From positions 1-7,123 of the forward strand of contig VGHV01000129.1 in the NCBI GenBank assembly GCA_016868095.1: a stretch of DNA of 7,123 nucleotides, written 5' to 3'. Positions 6,418 through 7,123 of this stretch are shown piece by piece. The DNA comes from Betaproteobacteria bacterium. Its GTDB lineage: Bacteria; Pseudomonadota; Gammaproteobacteria; Burkholderiales; Burkholderiaceae_E. The stretch's first letter is position 1; the number at the start of each line of letters is the position of its first letter. The notes under the pieces are model-generated. The model did no database searches. It was not told the origin of the DNA and saw only the letters and a list, made by a program, of their open reading frames with translations. The position numbers and the translations under genes were made by a program.

Positions 6418-7123
6418 TTGCTGCTCACGCTCCACCATCCAAGCCAAAGCCGCCGTTTTTACGAACAAGGGCATTGGCGGGACGAAAGCCTATATCGATT
6501 GCTGAGCATGCATGCCCATGCAAGACCAAACGATGCCGCGCTACGTGATGCAAGCCATCGCCTGACATGGCAGGCGCTGATGGCCTGGGTTGATCGCTTA
6601 GCCGATCAACTGGCTGGGCTCGATTTGCGTCGAGGAGATCGCGTCGCAGTTTGGCTGCCCTCGCGCGCCGAGTCGGTGGTGAGTTTACTCGCTTGCTCGC
6701 GCATGGGCTATGTTTGCTGTCCATCGTTTCATCAAAACTATACCGTTTCTGAAATCATCACTTTACTTGAACGCAGTGCGGCACGCGTGTTAATCGCCCA
6801 AAAGGATTATGGTGCCGATGCCTCGATGCACGATTTAACTCGATCGATCATTGAAGCCAACGCGCTCGAAAGAACCTGCCTGAGAAAGATTCTTTGGGTC
6901 GACGCTGTACATCCTCATGAGCCAATTGATGAGCGCTTTTGCAATGCTATTAGCGTTTATAACAGTTCGAGGCCAGCCGATTTAGATCCTGATAAGGTGG
7001 TTTACCTTGCCTTTACCTCAGGGACAACGGGAACGCCCAAAGGCGTTATGCACTCGGACAATAGCCTGCTTGCAAATGGGCGAGCCATGGTGAAGGACTG
7101 GTCGCATGACCATCGCACGGTGC
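6418..7123 (+). CDS. AliA-like AMP-forming acyl-CoA ligase (5' part, cut by window edge)
   Basis: This is the N-terminal part (235 codons) of an acyl/aryl-CoA synthetase of the adenylate-forming (ANL) family, which activates a carboxylic acid with ATP to an acyl-AMP and then to its CoA thioester. The AMP-binding P-loop TSGTTGTPKG (200-209) is complete and is preceded by VVYLAF. Other family features are LTWQALMAWVDRLADQL (49-65) and GDRVAVWLPSRAESVVSLLA (73-92). The opening SRRFYEQGHWRDESLY and the segment CSRMGYVCCPSFHQNYTV (93-110) recall cyclohexanecarboxylate-CoA ligase AliA and 2,3-dihydroxybenzoate-type ligases, from memory. The start is set at TTG 6418 because AAGGAG is 7 bases upstream; a first ATG would lose conserved N-terminal sequence. 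The gene follows the BadI-like hydrolase by 11 bases, so both belong to one operon, where the ligase would supply the CoA thioester substrate. The acid is not identifiable, and the catalytic C-terminal domain is outside the window. Confidence 0.87.
   Translation, partial: MLLTLHHPSQSRRFYEQGHWRDESLYRLLSMHAHARPNDAALRDASHRLTWQALMAWVDRLADQLAGLDLRRGDRVAVWLPSRAESVVSLLACSRMGYVCCPSFHQNYTVSEIITLLERSAARVLIAQKDYGADASMHDLTRSIIEANALERTCLRKILWVDAVHPHEPIDERFCNAISVYNSSRPADLDPDKVVYLAFTSGTTGTPKGVMHSDNSLLANGRAMVKDWSHDHRTV

Noticed and set aside
1..7123. CRISPR arrays, insertion sequences, tRNA genes, phage or defence genes
   Set aside because: No spaced repeats, transposase motifs, terminal inverted repeats or tRNA-like sequences were seen. 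Nearly all of the window is accounted for by six genes and one riboswitch leader.

Overview
The window holds two divergently transcribed operons of what looks like a Gram-negative, probably proteobacterial, chromosome. The outer-membrane TonB-dependent receptor with a signal peptide shows the Gram-negative envelope. The style of the cobalamin riboswitch and of the receptor suggests a gammaproteobacterium, but the species cannot be fixed from the sequence. Base composition looks moderately GC-rich by eye and was not computed.

Minus strand, positions 3890 down to 1: a vitamin B12 uptake operon. A cobalamin riboswitch (about 3890-3635) and a structured translational leader (3627-3546) precede a BtuB-type TonB-dependent receptor (3549-1594). 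A BtuF-type periplasmic cobalamin-binding protein (1582-698) and a BtuC-type ABC permease (689 to beyond the left edge) follow with almost no spacing. Receptor, periplasmic carrier and inner-membrane permease together form the B12 import route; the ATPase (BtuD) would be expected just beyond the left edge. The open frame of the receptor runs upstream to 3825, but those extra 92 codons are riboswitch sequence and are probably not protein.

Plus strand, positions 3932 to 7123: a catabolic operon. It encodes an EthA-like Baeyer-Villiger flavin monooxygenase (3983-5509), a crotonase-fold enzyme resembling the ring-opening hydrolase BadI and MenB (5627-6406), and the start of an AMP-forming acyl-CoA ligase resembling cyclohexanecarboxylate-CoA ligase AliA (6418 to beyond the right edge). 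The likely theme is degradation of an alicyclic, perhaps terpenoid or naphthenic, acid or ketone: CoA activation, ring oxidation and ring opening. The true substrate is unknown. The ligase seems to start at a TTG codon with a strong ribosome-binding site overlapping the stop of the preceding gene.

The two operons share a short control region (about 3890-3983) with candidate promoters pointing in both directions. No tRNA, rRNA, insertion sequence, CRISPR array or convincing intrinsic terminator was seen. The parts with most to offer are the riboswitch with its possible start-codon-sequestering leader, and the unusual pairing of a Baeyer-Villiger monooxygenase with a BadI-like hydrolase and an AliA-like ligase.
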